Below the pieces are notes generated by a model. The model saw only the letters and a program-made list of their open reading frames with translations, had not been told where the DNA came from and made no database searches. A program made the position numbers and the translations under genes. A DNA stretch of 64,000 bases from Sporobolomyces roseus (lineage: Eukaryota; Basidiomycota; Microbotryomycetes; Sporidiobolales; Sporidiobolaceae), in NCBI GenBank assembly GCA_016617785.1, contig JADILM010000006.1:1240001-1304000 (forward strand), written 5' to 3'. Of the stretch, positions 29,823 to 42,700 are shown piece by piece; position 1 is the first letter of the stretch, and every line of letters starts with the position of its first letter.

Positions 29823-32800
29823 TCAGCCTTGATGTCCTCGATTTCTCGGTGCTATGAGAGGTGCATCGTCGAGACTAAAGAACAGAAAGAAGTCAGGGAC
29901 ATCCACAGGACGAGAGAGTAGAGTAGACGTACGACTTGTGCCCTTGTAGCTCCTTCAGTACAGAAGGATCGATCGGAATGACACTCTTTCGTCGAACATG
30001 AGGTTGCGACATGGGTCCAACAGTTCTTCGAGAAGTCTCAGGGAATTGACCTTCTGGTGGCTGTACACTCCACTCGCAAGGTACATCAGTTCCGGCTCGA
30101 AAGGATGAGGGGCTCGCCAGAAACGCACCAAATCAGCATGACCGTCTTCACCTCCATAACCCGATCCTTGTTCATGTTGCATCCCTTCCTCCATTCCTTC
30201 GATATCCCGTCCGCCTTGTGATCCGAACCCACTCCCACTTCCCATCGAGGGCATTCCCACTCCCATCTCCTCGTCCATTTCATCGAACCTCGCATCTTCG
30301 AGATCTTGCGCATCCTTATGAGGATTGAAAGTACCTCGTGGGACGGGATCGACGTTCGGGTCGAGTAAGGAGGCGGGGATAGAAGCGTTAGATAATCGTC
30401 GGTTCGAGATCGCTGAAGAATGAAGGTTGCGCCATTTCTCTTCTCGAGTTTGCTCTCGAGATTTTTCCCTGTAAGTCAAGTCGGTGATTCGATCAGTCCA
30501 TGCTAGCTCGAAAGGATCGAAGCCGAAGAAGTGACGTACTCTGATCGATGTTGTTTGTACTCGGCAGCACAATGTTCGAAAACTTCCCCGTTGATATCCA
30601 TCAGCAATTTGAGCGCGTTGTAAGCGAGGTTGTGGATTTGTCTATTCGCATCAATCGAGTGAGTCAGAGATTGACGACGCAGCCTCAGAGGAGACTCACC
30701 GGTTCCAGTGACCGTTCGAGTTTGCGAATAACGAAGGGTAAACGATCGGTAAAACGACTTGAATGTTCTCTCCGATCAAGTTTACGATGTATTCGTTGTT
30801 CCAGTAGTACAACGCTCGTTCAGCGACCTGAATGACCGATGATCAGATCAGGAAACTCGAGAAGAGAGGAAGAGAGAGGTGCTTACCTGGAAATGTTGCG
30901 AACTAACGCATTGAGCCAATTGTTGGAATAGTTTCACCATGATCTTCTGGAACTCTGCCGGTTCAATCACATCTAGTATTTCCTCCACCTCGTTCAAGAA
31001 CATGACCTCCTTCGGTGAATTGACCTTCGGCCAATACCTAAGTAAACCTTCAACGACATCCTTCGTGAGACTCGCATCCTTCTCCAAGAATTGAACGACA
31101 CAGTAAGCGAGTTGAGGGTGGTAGAGTGCTAGACCTTTCACTTTGTGTAGAGGGATCAAAACTCGGGTCAGGAAAGTCTTGTGTTCTTCTTTGAGAGGTA
31201 AAGCGAATCCATTGATGATTGAGCCCAAGATTTCCAACAATTCGGCGATTCCATTGTGTCGTTCCGATTCGTAAATGAATTGGTAGAAGACGTTGTTGAT
31301 CGATCTTCGAATGAACGCTCGCAAGTTGAGGAATTTGCCGTAAATTCGGTGAAGGGTCGTTTTCAGGAAATCGCGTTCTCGGGGATCTTCACTGTCGAAC
31401 AGTTCGAGGAGGGAGAGGACGAATTGTTGGTCGATGTAACGTTTCGCAATGTTCGTGTTGAAGTCGGGGGATTCGACGAATCGAAGGAAGAATTCGTAGA
31501 CGATTTGTAGGTGAGGCCAAGCGAGTTCGAGAACGGGTTCATCTTCTTCCGGGTCATAGGCGTCTCCTACTGGGTTCACAGGAGGTGGAATAGATCGGAA
31601 CAAATTCGAGGCGAACTATCGAGAGCGAGGATGTTCAGCCAGAAGTTTACGGGAAGAGGGAGTTTGAGCGAAAACTGACCATGTTGACGACTTCGGGATA
31701 AATACTCTCAGTGATGACACCTCGTTGCGTCGTGATCCAATCGAGCATCTCTGCGAGTGTTTGAGCCTTGATCTGCTTTCCGCCGAGTTCGGTTGCGGCA
31801 TCGTTGAAATCGAAAACGACGGCACATTGGTGAAGTTTCTGGAGGAAGAGATCGTGGCGCTCGACGACGGGGACCTCTGCGAGACGAACAACACGACAGA
31901 GTCAGTCAGTCGAGAAGCGGGGTGTAACTCAATCAGGATGTTCGACTCACCAAGGAAACCAGGTAACCGTTCCAATTCGACTTTCTCCGTAACGTGAAAC
32001 CTCGAACTTCTCTGTTTCCTCGGAGTCTTCGACAACGGAATCGTATCTTTAGGAGTTCCCTGTGCTTGAGCCTGAGCACTTGCAGCCTTCATTTTCCCAA
32101 CTGCTCCCGCTGCGGATCCTGCCGCGCCCGTCAACCCTCGAGGAGGAGTCGCTGGTTGTTCGGCATTCGCAACCTGAGTAGCTGTCGATGGAGGAGGGGA
32201 GATTGCACCGGAGGGAAGGGCTTGACCGAGTCCCGAAGGACCTGAGGAGGAAGTAGGGAAGGGAACGGCGGGAGTGGATCGACCGGGAATTGGGTGGTGA
32301 GGAGAGGAGGAAGGATGAACCATAGGATCGGCGGGCATCATAGCCTGTTGCGAGTCGTTTAAGGATAGAGTCAGTGAAACGAGTTTCTTCGATATTGACC
32401 GAGACGAGGGGGAGAGGAGAGAATTTTTCCTATCTCTTCGCCTCTCCTCGATCACGCGTCTCATGGAGTGGAGTTGGACTCACGTTATCAGGACTGACCA
32501 CGATCGAAGGAGCGTGTGCTGCTCCTTTCCCTTGTTGACCCGTCGAAACGAACCCACTCCCAGGTCTCCCTGCTCCTTGTTGCGCCGAACTCGAAGATTG
32601 TTGATTCACTGGAGATTGTGCTTTGTTGCTCGATGAGGAAGAGGAAGAAGAGGAAGATTTGCCATTGGCTTGCTGTTGCTGGGCCGAGTTGTTGGACGAT
32701 GAAGATGAAGAACCTCGATTGAGCTGATCGCGTTTCAATGCATAGCGAGTATAAGATAATGCAGTAGTATATTTCGACGAGGGAGAATCGATTCGAGAGG

Positions 32801-32932
32801 TTGTCAGGATGATATCGGAGGAGAGTGGGAGAGAGGAGAAGGAGAGGAGGAGAAGCAAGCCAATTTCATCAGTTCTACTCGACTTGGCTAGGTTGTAAAG
32901 GTGCTCACGAGTGACTTCTTTAGTGACTTCAT
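29823..32932 (-). CDS. RTS1: PP2A regulatory subunit B56 (Rts1-type)
   Basis: Targets protein phosphatase 2A to substrates at kinetochores, bud neck and stress pathways. The start MKSLKKSL is spliced to a low-complexity N-terminus with poly-Ser and Gln runs (32600-32720), then a Pro/Ala-rich linker. The B56 HEAT-repeat core follows: [117 protein letters not shown]. The C-terminal tail is long and Gly/Met/Asp-rich. The last two exons give [20 protein letters not shown] and [16 protein letters not shown], typical of fungal Rts1. About eight introns. The first intron is longer than usual (about 175 bases). Divergent from SEC66. Confidence 0.94.
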
Positions 32933-33291
32933 ATCCCAGTCTAATCTAGAAGTAGAACGAGTTGACGAGGCGAGAGCGAGAGGTTTGAAATGGAGAGAGT
33001 GACGATTCAAAGGGTGTAGCTAGGCGTTTCGAGGCGGGAGATGGAGGAGGTGGGAGGAAGACAGCACTCGTTCTTCTAGTCTGTCTGATCTAGTTCTAGG
33101 ATTGGTGTAGGCGGGTGAGAGGTAGCCAGGACTTGTCGCCCACACTGCAATCGAATACAAATTGCTAATTCCAATTAGAAACGTGTTTCCACCTTTTCGC
33201 TCCACCCTCTCACCAACTGCCTCGAGCGATACCCGAACACGCTCTCAAACAAGTCAAAGGAAGCTCACAAAGCATTAGCAGCAACCAGGAG
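32933..33291. promoter_or_regulatory. divergent promoter region RTS1 / SEC66
   Basis: 359 bases between two divergent start codons with no coding signal. Both promoters must lie here or overlap the 5' UTRs. No clear site is recognised. Confidence 0.4.
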
Positions 33292-34475
33292 ATGGTTTCA
33301 ATCTTGTTCCCCATCGCTTATTTGATTGCATTAGTCGGATCTCTATCAATCTTCTCAAAGATCCTCAGGAAGAGGCAGCAGAGTAAGTCTAAGCTCTCAC
33401 ACTGTCTACTGGCGAAAAGTTGGAGCTAATCGTCTTTACCTCGCTGTTCCACGTCTCCTCGTTTCCTTCTTTCCGTTCCTCCTGCCCTTTCTACGCGTTA
33501 TCGCTCTCGCAGACAAGCCAGCTACCGAACCATGGTTCCCTCATCACAAATCTCGTGATATCTACGTATCGCTACTGTCAATGGATCCTCCACCACCTCG
33601 GCCGATTCTCGTCGCAGCCTTACTTCGACGAGCGATGGACGACGTCAAACTCATCTGGTCTATTCGAGACGCAAAGACTTCCCTCACGACACTCTTACAA
33701 CGCGGACAGATCGGAGACGAGCTCTGGGAGAGGTTCTTACTCGCAGAGAAAGAGCTGGAAGGTGAAATCGTCGAAGTCGTTGGAGAGGCAAACACTTTCG
33801 AACCCGGATACGGTCAGAGGATCTTTGCTATGGCGAGTGAAATGGTTAGTCATGAGAGGTGGAAGGACGTATACGAGAATATCCCAAAGCGACGAGCGGA
33901 AGAAAGTGAGTTTCCACCTTTTCCTATTCTCTCTCTGTATCGACTACTGACTTCCAATCACCCCATCGCTAGACGCCAAGCTCGCTTCAAACACTCCTGC
34001 AGCCCTCGTTCTCGCCCCTTCTCCTTACCTCACCCCATCTTCCCTCACTCTCGCACCTTCGAACCCTCTCCCAGCAGCTGGAACTACCCCTGCTGCTTCG
34101 TCAACTTCCCTCACCGCACCTCCTTCGAACGAACCTGGTTCGGCAGCGAATCTCGCCCCTCTCCCCAACAACATGTCTGCTCCTCCTTCTCGCAACTCGA
34201 CTCCTGCTCCCGAAGCTGTCGCATCCCCTGCCAAGGCAGTCAAAACTCCTATATCTTCTCCTCCCTCTACTCCAGCGAAGCAACAACAACCTGCTACCGC
34301 GATCCCTCCCTCTTCCCGATTCGAAGAAGTCGTCGATTCTCCCATTATCGACGGTCCTCCCCCAGTTCCAGCTTCTCCTCCTTCGACCTCGGGCCCCGGT
34401 ACTCCCGCGACAACACCCAAAAAGACTCCGAATAAGAAGGGAAAGAAGAAGCCAGCGGTGAAAGGGGGTAGATAG
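33292..34475 (+). CDS. SEC66: Sec66/Sec71 subunit of the post-translational translocon
   Basis: Sec66 is part of the Sec62/63 complex that moves proteins into the ER after translation. Three exons. Exon 1 encodes the N-terminal anchor MVSILFPIAYLIALVGSLSI and basic KILRKRQQ. Exon 2 (from 33513) carries the conserved block: EPWFPHHKSRDIYVSLL, LLRRAMDDVKLIWSIRDAK, GDELWERFLLAEKELEGEIV, EPGYGQRIFAMASEMVSHER. These match Sec66 closely. Exon 3 adds an unusual tail of about 170 residues, rich in Pro, Ala, Ser and Thr and ending in a lysine cluster (KKTPNKKGKKKPAVKGGR). Yeast Sec66 is 206 residues; this protein is about 330. The tail should face the cytosol. Firm identification. Confidence 0.92.
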
Positions 34476-35114
34476 GGAGTGGTCAATTTTAGAAAGGACG
34501 AAATGAAAACGAGAATAGCTTTGCATCACATCTCTCTCCGGTCACATTCTGTTTTCGTCGACGGCCGAGACGCTCACGAAACCTCTTACTCTCAGCTTTC
34601 CGAGGTCTGGAAACGAGGTACACCTACCTTCTTTCGAATTCTCCTCGCGCTTTGTATCTCTCGCAACTTCGCCGGCTCAAACGTTCCGCCTCAAATAAGC
34701 AAGAAAGGTTGCTTTTCCACGACTTCCTCTCTTATTGACACCTACCTTTCTTCTAGAATTCGATCACTCGAAGCGCCCCGTGCACCCGTGTTCTCTTTGA
34801 ACGGAATTCCAGGTCAATGATCGAGAACTTCCTTTGAACTCTCTAGGTCTTTGTTCGAGGGAGAGAGAGGTAACACCGGAATCTGCAGGAAGAGGTAGCG
34901 ACTCGAGGAGGAGAGTAAAATCCTTCTTTCGTCTCTTCTCTTCTTCTCTTCTCTCGCTACCTTTCTCTCTTCTCTTTTCTTCTCATATCTTTCCAGGAAT
35001 CTTACAGCGTCTCGCCTCGCCCTAGTACGTCCAGTTCGTTTTATTTCCTCCATCGTCTCGTTCGAACTCACTCTCAGCCTCTTTTCGCAGGGTGTACCTT
35101 TCCTTTCCTTCATC
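34476..35114. other. intergenic, SEC66 3' flank and promoter of secreted-protein gene
   Basis: About 640 bases. A plus-strand open frame from 34479 has no recognisable content. The stretch 34920-34990 is a CT-rich tract on the plus strand, typical of promoter-proximal DNA. No gene called. Confidence 0.4.
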
Positions 35115-38100
35115 ATGCGACTCCTCCCTTCAGTCGCTCTCGCCCTCGTCGCACCTCTCGTATCAGCTCACAATTCTTTCCGTTCACTCTCCCCTTCTCA
35201 TCATCGCCTCGCCGCACGAGACCTCATCACGCCCTCTCTCGCGACTGACCTCGGAACTCCCTTCAACTCCTCTACTTCCGATACGACGACCACCGTACTT
35301 GTTCCTGTCGACCCTTCAACCATCACCCGAGTCGACTCAGCTCTCCCGAACCCTTCTAAACGCATCACTCTCTATTATGCTGAGAAGGACGTCTATACGC
35401 AAGGCGCTCACTACCGCTCAGCCATCGAATGGACCATGAACTGGCACGCACTCGTCATTGAGGATGCTCCTCAGATCGACAGCTTTACGTGCGGAGCTCA
35501 ATGGAAGACCGTGGTTTTCAACGATCGAGATGCTTTCGACGAAGCTCTCGATTGGAAGTTTCCTCTCGTTCTAGGTGAGCTGCCTCTACTAATGTCACAA
35601 CGAGGGATACATACTCATCAAGGCGTCTACTTAGTCACGGAGGATATTTCCTCAGGTTGCAGTTTCGAATCGCCCGATGCTCCTCAATACAATCGTCAGC
35701 CTTTGCCTCCTTTCTTTTCACATATCACGAGCTATGACTTACTCTTGAAGAATCTCGCAGCTGTCCACCTTCGCTCCATCGCTTCTTCCGACCGTTCGAC
35801 TCTCACCGTGCGTTTCTCCTCATTTCTTCTGAACCCTAGTCTTGCTGAAGCTGATCAGTCGCTACCCCACTACAGATCAACTTCCGAGGTTACAAGTCCT
35901 TCTGGCCTCTCGAGGCTTCCTATCACGATGTCTCGATCGGATTCGACCCTCATGCTGAACGAGTCCTTGATGAGACCGCTCTCTCGAAACGAGGCATCTT
36001 TGATCCATGGAATTACGTCTTGTTGTCGAACATGAACTACAACGATACTACTCGCGGAGCTTTGGTCGATTCGATTGATCTTTACAAAGGAAAGTACGAA
36101 AAAGGTCCTTTCGAAGGGTCTCTCGACATCAAGTGCAAGGATTGCTATGTATGTTTCCCTCGTCTCTCGTTTGTAAGAGACTACTGAATCGAGTCGTGTA
36201 CAGGTCGAGGGAAGTATGATCATCACCGTCGAAACCGGTTCTTCGCTTGGAAACGCTGGTCTAAACGTTCTCGTAAGCTCGACTTCTTCTTTCACGATCC
36301 GGCTCGGGCACTGACCTCGAATCGCTCGATAGGCTGCCGTCGTCTCTCTCAGTAAGTCATCGCTCTCGCGTGTTCTTGTTGATGATTCTGACGATCTTCT
36401 CGCTCTATAGCCGATCAAGCCATCACTCAAGCGAAGCAAGCCCTTTCTACCGTCGCCAACGCAGCTGCTACCGCCACCACCGCCGTGATCTCTGCTCTGG
36501 GAGATACTGCTAAGGCGATTGTTGATGGTCTTCAATCCGGAGCGGCTGCGGCAATCAAAGGTTAGTTTACTATTTTCACTTCCTCCTTCCCAATCTGAGT
36601 TACCTGACACGTGACAATTGTACGCAGCTGGAGCATCCGATATCGAAGCTCTCTACAAGGGTGCGACTACTGGACTCTCCCAAGCTGTCGACCTTGCGAA
36701 AACGGAAATTTCCTCCGTTCTCGGCGCCGTTGGAGAACTCGCAGAGGAAGTCGCAGACGCTCTCGGAGATGCTGTTGGAACCATCGCAGATGGTGCTTCA
36801 GCGGCTATTGACTACGTCGGCAACAAGATCAATGACTGGTTCTCCGGATGGTGGAGGAAAAGACACTTGATGACTCCCGAAGAACGTGATGCAGCGGTCG
36901 ACGAATTCTTCAAGCATCTCGGAGAAGAACTCGAATCGGGAGCATTCCTCAACTACAAGTCGTCTTCCCTATCTCGTCGCAACTCTGGTGGATCCGAACT
37001 TTTCCTCAAGGCTCTCGCTGAAACTTCACAAATCTACAAATCTCGAGGGGAGGACGCTGTTCTTAGGAAACGCGAGATGGTCAAACGTGATGGTACTTCT
37101 GGATTCATCGGGCTTAAAGGTGGTTTGAACGCATCAGTTGATGTCGATGTTACGATGGCTGGAAAACTCTCCGCTTCTGTCAACAAAACCCTCGCTACTT
37201 ACGGTATTCCCGAGTGAGCTTCTATCCTCTCTGACATCTGTTCTGATCTTTGAAAACTGATTGCTCGTATTTTCCAGGCTTCAAATCCCTGATGTCGTTG
37301 TCGTTGGTCCTTGTGAGCTTTCCTTTTTCCTCCGTTCCCACCCATAAATTTCGCTGAACCACGCTTTCTGGCCTAGACCTCAAGCTTGATGCATCAGCAG
37401 AGATCGCTCTCGAGGGGAATGTCACTTTCACGACTGGCGCGTCGTTGTTCTGGAACGGAATCGATATGAAAGTTTCGACCTCGGCGAATCAGAACAAGCA
37501 AACGTTACCAATGCCCACTTATGCTATTCACAACTCTACCTAGTACGTCCTACTCCTCCAAGTCCTGTCTCTCCCATTCCAAGAAACGTTCGACTAATCG
37601 TCTTTCTCGCTTGCTTAGCAACATCAACGAAATAGGCCTCAAAGCTGGGATTTACGTGAGCACATCCTCTTTTCAGGTCTCATCCGTTCGATTGGTCGTT
37701 GATGAGCTCTGTCTCCTCCACACTGTTCAGATCGAACCCAAAGTTGTCATCGGTTTGAACCTGATCGCTGCAGATCAAGAGTTGAGCGGCGGTCTCGGAT
37801 TGAAATTTGGGCTCGAGAACAACTTCAAGATCAACGCCGACAACTGCACTGATGGTGTCAACTGGTCTATAGATGTCACGGGAGAGGCACTCGCTCTTTA
37901 CACAATCCCTCGTTCGTCTTTCCTTTCTTTGCTTGCTCGATCAATTCTCGCTAATACAGAAGCTTCCACACACACAGGAATCATCTCAGAAACGTTGGGC
38001 GAAGACGACCCTGAGAAGGACTTCTCCATTTACGAGGCCGAACCTCTTCCCCTCTATGCGAAATGTTTCCCTCTCAGCGGTCTCGTCTGCTCGAATGGTC

Positions 38101-39517
38101 AAGTCTTCGACGGATCGAAGCTCACCTATCGCGACAACACAACCGAAATCGACGCTGGCAATTCGACCTCGACCTCGACGTCTGCTCTACCCGTCGTGAC
38201 TCTTCCCGGAGGAACTCTCACGTCTGTCGGACCTGGAACGACTTCAATCTCGATCACCCCAAGTCCCAACTCTCCAGGCGGAACTGTAACGTCTTCGAGC
38301 AGCGGACGTTCGACCTCGACGGGACGAGTCACCACGACGACTCGATCAACGTGAGTCGAGACGTTTCCTGCGTCGTAATTCGAAATCTGACTCCCCTTAC
38401 TTCTACAGTTCCGTTCGTCCTTCTTCAACCACTACTTCCCGAGCCACTTCTCGGACGACTTCGTTAGCCCCCGCCTACTCTCGTTATCTCGCTCCCTTGT
38501 CGCGACTGATGACCGTTCTCGCAGGCGAATTACCTCCTCATCTACCAAGAAACCTAGCTCAAGTTCGAAATCAACAAGCACAAAGAGATCCGCCTCATCG
38601 ACAAAGAAGGTATCCACTACTCAGTGAGTTTCTGCTTCGTAGCACTTTCTCGTGACATAGTTCGCTCACGCTTCTCTCCTTTTCCAGCAAATCGACCTCT
38701 ACCTCTCGCACTAGTATCAATCCGACCACAAAGCCAACTGCGTATGTCTTGATCTTTTCTCGAGTCATCCGAATATTACGTACGCTGACGATTGTTTGAA
38801 TCGATTTCGCAGACACACCACTTCGAAGCATACTACCTCATCCTCGACGAAGCGCGTCACGACTACAAAGAAGCCGAGTTCAACTCACAAGCCTACCCCA
38901 AAGCCAACCTCCACAAAGAGCTCGACAAAGAAACCCAGTAAACCTTCCTCAACGAAGAAACCTTCACCTTCCTCCACGAAGCGGCCCACTGCTCCAACGT
39001 CTCCTGCTTACTACCCTCACAAGCCTGTCAAGTCGGCCTCGCTCTACGCTGGATGGCAAATTTACGGAGATAACGTGAGATTCGTTCTTCTTCGTTACAC
39101 CAGTATTCGAAGACTCATCATCTCTTTCGGTCACAGCTCACCTGTACTCCTACGTCAAATATCATGCGCTGTATCAATCAGTGTCAAGAGCACTCTAGTA
39201 CGTTCGCTCAGATCTCTATATCCGATCGCAGAAAGCTGACCCGCTTCGTGGATATAGAATGTGTCGGACTCGATTGGGGCTTCCGAAATGGCGAATGGAA
39301 ATGTTGCTTGAAGCGCAACATCAAGAGGTTCAACAAGGAAGGTCCTGCAGGTTTCATGAACGTTGTTTTGTTGGACGGGACTTGCGGTACTCACGGAGGT
39401 CTCGGTGCGTCTCTCTTTTACAGTTCTACACAGGCTCATCGATGCTAACACCATCCTCTGACAATGATAGTTCCTGCCGAGATGCGCAACGTTTGCGATC
39501 CTCTAGATGTGGTTTAG
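35115..39517 (+). CDS. large secreted protein: signal peptide, helical insert, mucin-like stalk, apple-like Cys domain
   Basis: Roughly 15 exons. The start encodes a clear signal peptide (MRLLPSVALALVAPLVSA). A globular domain follows (ITLYYAEKDVYTQGAHYRSA ... DSFTCGAQWKTVVF), then a second block around CKDCYVEGSMIITVETGSSL. Between about 36,410 and 36,860 lies an Ala-rich amphipathic-helix stretch (TVANAAATATTAVISALGDT; GAVGELAEEVADALGDAVGT). Beta-like domains follow (GLNASVDVDVTMAGKLSASV; LGLKFGLENNFKINADNC). Then comes a Ser/Thr/Pro/Lys-rich stalk over several exons (STKKPSSSSKSTSTKRSASS), surely O-glycosylated. The C-terminal Cys-rich domain (LTCTPTSNIMRCINQCQEHS, then CVGLDWGFRNGEWKCCL) resembles PAN/apple folds. 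Several dibasic Kex2-like sites (KR, RR) are present. The plan recalls fungal secreted proteins annotated DUF7029/DUF7223 (from memory, unchecked). A surface adhesin or cell-wall protein is likely, but this is inference. Confidence 0.78.
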
Positions 39518-39784
39518 AATTCGTCTCGTTCTCGCCCGTTTCTCGTTTCTCCTCCTCTTTCATTCCTTACTAGGGCTTCAGTATCACTCTCGTTCTGCCT
39601 GGGCTATCAGAGTCATCTCCATATCGGTTTCATCAATTGCTAGATTTCCATTCGCACTCCTAATCGCAATACTACGCGCTTTTCGCAGCTTGTTCACCCC
39701 ACAATTGCAGTACTCTCGTCTGATCCGCGCGTCAATAAGCAGAGATGTAAGCGGATTTTTTGGCAATCGAAGCTTTGATTGAAA

Positions 39785-42700
39785 CTACAAAACCCCAAAG
39801 ATCCTCTTCTTCCCTTTCTGCTCCATCATTGGTCTCTCCTCGATCCTCTCCACCATCATCTTCTCTGGACTACTATGAGCACTCTCGATCTCCCTCGCCC
39901 CTGTCGCGCCAACCCACTGCCATCCTCTGAGCTCTTCGCCGTTTTGCTCAACTTCCATGACTCGTACGTTCGAGTTCCCTTCGACAACTTTCTCGACTCG
40001 TTTCCAAAGTTGAGCTCGGCGAGAAGGAGAGTGAACGTGTTGCAGAACGAGGTCGCGGAGTTGGGAAGGAGCGATGTGAGCAAAGGGGACGTGAACGGGA
40101 TCGGAATGATGGGCTCGCTCCTGAAGAGAGTAGGTTGGTGGTCAGCATCGACAGGAGAAGCAGGAAGCGACGGTGACTTACTTGACGTTGGAGCTGAACG
40201 AGAGCAGTTTGAACGAGTTCAGCTACTCGCTGTTTCTCCTGAACTCTCGCTTGAAGTTTGTACCTCAGATACAGCATCGAGAGAAGAGCCGATAGGACGC
40301 CTGTGGGTTCGAATTACATATCTCAGTCGTGATCGTCAGTGACTAAACTTGAGCGGAACTCACCCGCTAATCCAGTCTTGTGTTTCTTAGCAGATTTGAT
40401 CGCTGCAAGTCGAGCTTGACACGATAAAGGCATCTCAGCTGTCTTGCTAGCGTACCAATAGTCCTCACTACATCTCGATATGATGTCAGCTCGTCATTTG
40501 TAAGGTGCAACGAGGAAGGAAGACGACTAGCCCATCTTGCCAAGTCAAAACTTCGCCATGATTGACGAGATCAGATAAGGCCAATCTGTTCAGTTCTTCG
40601 AGCACTTCCTCCGAGAAAGGTGATTTCGAAGCCTGTGGTCAATCTCCACGACTTCAGTCAGTCGACTACTCTAAACTTACTGAAATTACTGGTTCGACTC
40701 ACCTCATTCTCCCTCATCAAAGCGCTTAAGACACTCTCAGCCTGTAATCCAAACACAAACGCTTCTCTATCTCCATGCCCCTTCCCACTCTCACCACCGT
40801 GCGCAATAATCTTCCTCCTCTTCCCTTCGACTCCGCCCGTGCAAACGACTTCCCCTCTCCTCTTCCTCAACAACTTGCTAGCTCTACTAGCTTGCATAGC
40901 TACTACCATCAACTTCTCTGTATCGGGTACGCATTTCGGAGGGACGGGTAATAGACCTCCGAGTCGAAGAGGGGAAGAACGAGGAACGTAATCGAGAGTA
41001 CATCCTAAGAATTTCGAGGCTTCGCAATGACCGTGTGCTGGACAAGGAGTGCAGGAAGGTCGGAGATGAAGAGCGGAAAGGGTAGTGCAGAGGGAAGAAG
41101 GGAGCTGAGGGAGTGCGAGCGAGGTTTGGCGGTTGAGAACGAGATCATTGACGGATGAATTTGTATCGCAGAAACCGGCGGAGAGTTTTTCTTCCCTCCA
41201 CCAGAGGGAGTAGATAATGGTCAATAAGAGGAGAGACCACGTTGAGATTTGTTTGACCGTACGAGCAGTGTTTGAAGCGACGAGTGAGGAGGAAGTAGGT
41301 CGAAGCGAAATCGTTTGTTCGAGTTTGGATGAAGGTCGACGTTTCTGGATGACTGAGGAAGGAGGTGTAGGGAAAGGAAGGGAACGGCGAGGGGTTTGAG
41401 CGAGAGCTTGTGCTTGTGCTCGACGAGGCGAATAAGGGAGAGGTTCGGAACGACGAGGAGTTGAAGCTTGACGCAACGCTGCTACGACTCGAGGCGCAGG
41501 AGGAGCCTCTTCCTCAAACAGTGATTCTTCCCCTTCTAATTCATCTTGTTCAAGTTCCCGTTGACCTCCCTCGAAAGGATCTTCCTCTTCTCCTTCGAAC
41601 TCGTCGCGTTCCTCACCATCCATCTCTTCTTCCAAAACATCCTCGATCGGATCCATCTCGACGTCTCCCAATTCGTCTCTTTCGATCTCCATCTCCAACT
41701 CTTGCTCTTCCCTTTGTCTCCTCAGTTCCTCGTCTTCCTGCTCTCTCCTCCTCTTCTCTTCTGCTTCCCTCCTCTGAACTGCTTCGTACTCCCTCATCAA
41801 TCGTTGAGTCTCCGGTGGAGTAGTCTTGACTTTCTCAATCGGAACCATATATTTCGTTCCGATTGGAGTTCCCACACTCTCTCTCGCTTTCCCCCTTGCT
41901 GCAGCCGAGATAGGGGTCGTGCGACTACTAGAAGTGGCCGGTGATGATTTGTAACGATCTGGATCGAGGAGTCTTTGACGAGCTTCTTCGGGAGCAGCAG
42001 AGGACCACGAATTCGAAGTGGTGAGATCGGGTCGAGAGAGCGATGCGGAGGGTTTGGCGGGAGAAGGGACGGGAGGTGCGAGATTAGCAGAGGCGGTAGA
42101 TTTGCGAGAGGAAGCGGGAGTTGGAAGTAGGGCAGGGTCTTCTTGAGGAGGCGGAGAGGATCGTTCAAAACTTGTCGATTTGCGTTCTTTCAGCTTTTCA
42201 CCTCCCAATGAAGACTGTCCGCTGGAACACCATCAGCTATCGATTAATACTCAGCTGAGACAGATATCCAAACGTACCTTTCTCCTTTTCGGATCTCTGC
42301 CAGGAGTCTCTTCGCCACCTGATTGAAATGGGTTGTAATCACTGAATCCACCTTCGCCTTCTGATTGAAGAGTGCTTCGACGACTCTTCAAGATAGACGA
42401 AGTTCGAGGAGTACCTTCATCTCCAAAAGGGGGAGCCTACACTCAAAAGATGCGATATCAGCACCTTTCCGAATCTGATTCTGGCGCTACGAGAAGTGTT
42501 TGAACGTACAGCAGCTTTCCTCTTCTTTGGTGAAGCGTTTCCCTCTCCAGCCAAGGGTACAATCACATCATGTTGATCCGGAATCTCTTCATACTCTGGT
42601 TCCCTCGAACTCATCCTAACACTCTTCCTTCCCTTCTTCCTCTTCTCCCCTACTTCCTCCTCTTCCTGTGCCTCGGCAGCTTCATGTGCTCTACCAACCA

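Noticed and set aside
34479..34820. 113-residue open frame after SEC66
   Set aside because: Starts three bases past the SEC66 stop, no domain or signal, and composition does not resemble neighbours.
38800..39030. Repeat array resembling CRISPR or a satellite
   Set aside because: The Ser/Thr/Lys/Pro codon repeats are irregular and in frame in a secreted protein stalk; no uniform repeats and spacers.
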